From Saprospiraceae bacterium (lineage in GTDB: Bacteria > Bacteroidota > Bacteroidia > Chitinophagales > Saprospiraceae): DNA of 64,000 nucleotides. Both the position numbers and the translations under genes were made by a program. This document shows, in pieces, positions 63,846 through 64,000 of this stretch (positions are counted from its first letter, which is position 1; the number at the start of each line of letters is the position of its first letter). The stretch is from the NCBI GenBank assembly GCA_019694295.1, contig JAIBCG010000007.1, forward strand, positions 1-64,000, read 5' to 3'. A model generated the notes under the pieces. The model saw only the letters and a list, made by a program, of their open reading frames with translations, had not been told where the DNA came from and ran no database searches.

Positions 63846-63878
63846 CAAAAAAGCCGGATCAAGACGAACCGGCTTTTC
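63846..63878 (-). terminator. Terminator of the zinc-ribbon gene
   Basis: AAAAAGCCGG and CCGGCTTTT form a stem with an 11-nt loop, followed on the minus strand by TTTTTTG. It lies directly in front of the start of the TPR-like gene. Confidence 0.82.
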
Positions 63879-63893
63879 TATTTTTAAGAACTA

Positions 63894-64000
63894 TTATTCA
63901 GGAGTATTCACAGGTGCCACTTCAGCTTCAAGGATGTGTTCATCAACCAGTATGCGGCCGCAATGTTCACATGCAATAATCTTTTTTCTTAGAGCAATCT
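63894..64000 (-). CDS. 3' end of a C4-type zinc-ribbon protein (truncated by window edge)
   Basis: Minus-strand frame running in from beyond the window, ending at TAA (63894-63896). The visible tail contains LRKKIIACEHCGRILVDEH, one half of a C4 zinc ribbon as found in DUF164-type zinc-ribbon proteins with an N-terminal coiled coil. Only about 34 residues are visible, so the full architecture is unknown. A terminator follows. Confidence 0.7.
   Translation of the reverse strand, partial: IALRKKIIACEHCGRILVDEHILEAEVAPVNTPE

Noticed and set aside
1-64000. CRISPR arrays, insertion sequences, prophage or defence islands
   Set aside because: No regularly spaced direct repeats, transposase, integrase, terminase or recognisable defence genes were seen on either strand.

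Overview
The window is ordinary, densely coded chromosome of a member of the Bacteroidota, AT-rich by eye (roughly 40% GC). The evidence is direct: several secreted proteins end in type A (YPNP-type) or type B (gliding-associated) C-terminal sorting domains of the type IX secretion system (T9SS). A PorX-type response regulator is present. Many upstream regions carry the Bacteroidota -7 promoter box TAnnTTTG, and Shine-Dalgarno sequences are mostly weak or absent. Domain mix and gene families resemble Saprospiria/Chitinophagia, but the exact lineage cannot be fixed from the sequence alone. No phage, insertion sequence, CRISPR array, rRNA or origin was seen. One tRNA (anticodon CAT) is present.

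Layout. 1-4.6 kb (+): tail of one T9SS cargo protein, a complete beta-helix T9SS cargo protein, then a small membrane protein and a family 2 glycosyltransferase. 4.7-12 kb (-): a two-gene glycoside hydrolase operon (GH31 followed by GH2), the GH31 carrying FN3, discoidin, dockerin-like and cohesin-like modules. 12-14.5 kb (-): fdhD and a GH3-type acyl-acid-amido synthetase homologue. 14.8-16.7 kb (+): radA and a DCC-family protein, ending at a bidirectional terminator. 16.7-25 kb (-): M3 peptidase lipoprotein, lon, parE-type topoisomerase subunit, a YCF48-like lipoprotein and a small secreted protein. 25.1-28.6 kb (+): cvpA-like gene and uvrA. 28.6-33.5 kb: TlpA-like thioredoxin protein, OmpA-family protein with PATY/PAEY repeats, a thioredoxin-fold lipoprotein lacking its cysteines, and a sodium:solute symporter.

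33.6-38.3 kb (-): a probable five-gene run (EamA transporter, O-methyltransferase, polysaccharide deacetylase, GNAT, FemAB-like transferase), three of whose genes physically overlap. 38.3-44.9 kb: peroxiredoxin, clpS, LMW tyrosine phosphatase with a missing start codon, tatC, porX and an HD phosphohydrolase. 44.9-50.6 kb: secreted metallophosphoesterase, glyA, a T9SS protein with a gingipain-like core, and a short conserved protein. 50.6-53.5 kb (-): a two-gene redox module (NosR/NapH-like membrane ferredoxin plus FAD/NAD(P) oxidoreductase). 53.7-59.9 kb: three T9SS cargo proteins, interleaved with a PTPS-type pterin synthase and a heavy-metal-binding lipoprotein. 59.9-64 kb (-): ScfR-like XRE regulator, LEA-like repeat protein, tRNA-Met, a TPR-like secreted protein and the 3' end of a zinc-ribbon protein.

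How it fits together: Sec/Tat export (tatC), T9SS regulation (porX) and T9SS cargo dominate the accessory content, and the rest is housekeeping (radA, lon, parE, uvrA, glyA, clpS). The parts most likely to hold something new are the GH31 with tandem dockerin/cohesin modules, the orphan NosR/NapH-like plus flavoprotein pair, the overlapping envelope-modification operon, the gingipain-like T9SS protein that seems to lack catalytic residues, and a strikingly GC-rich sorting domain on an AT-rich gene. I did not find a clear defence island or an obviously unprecedented system.
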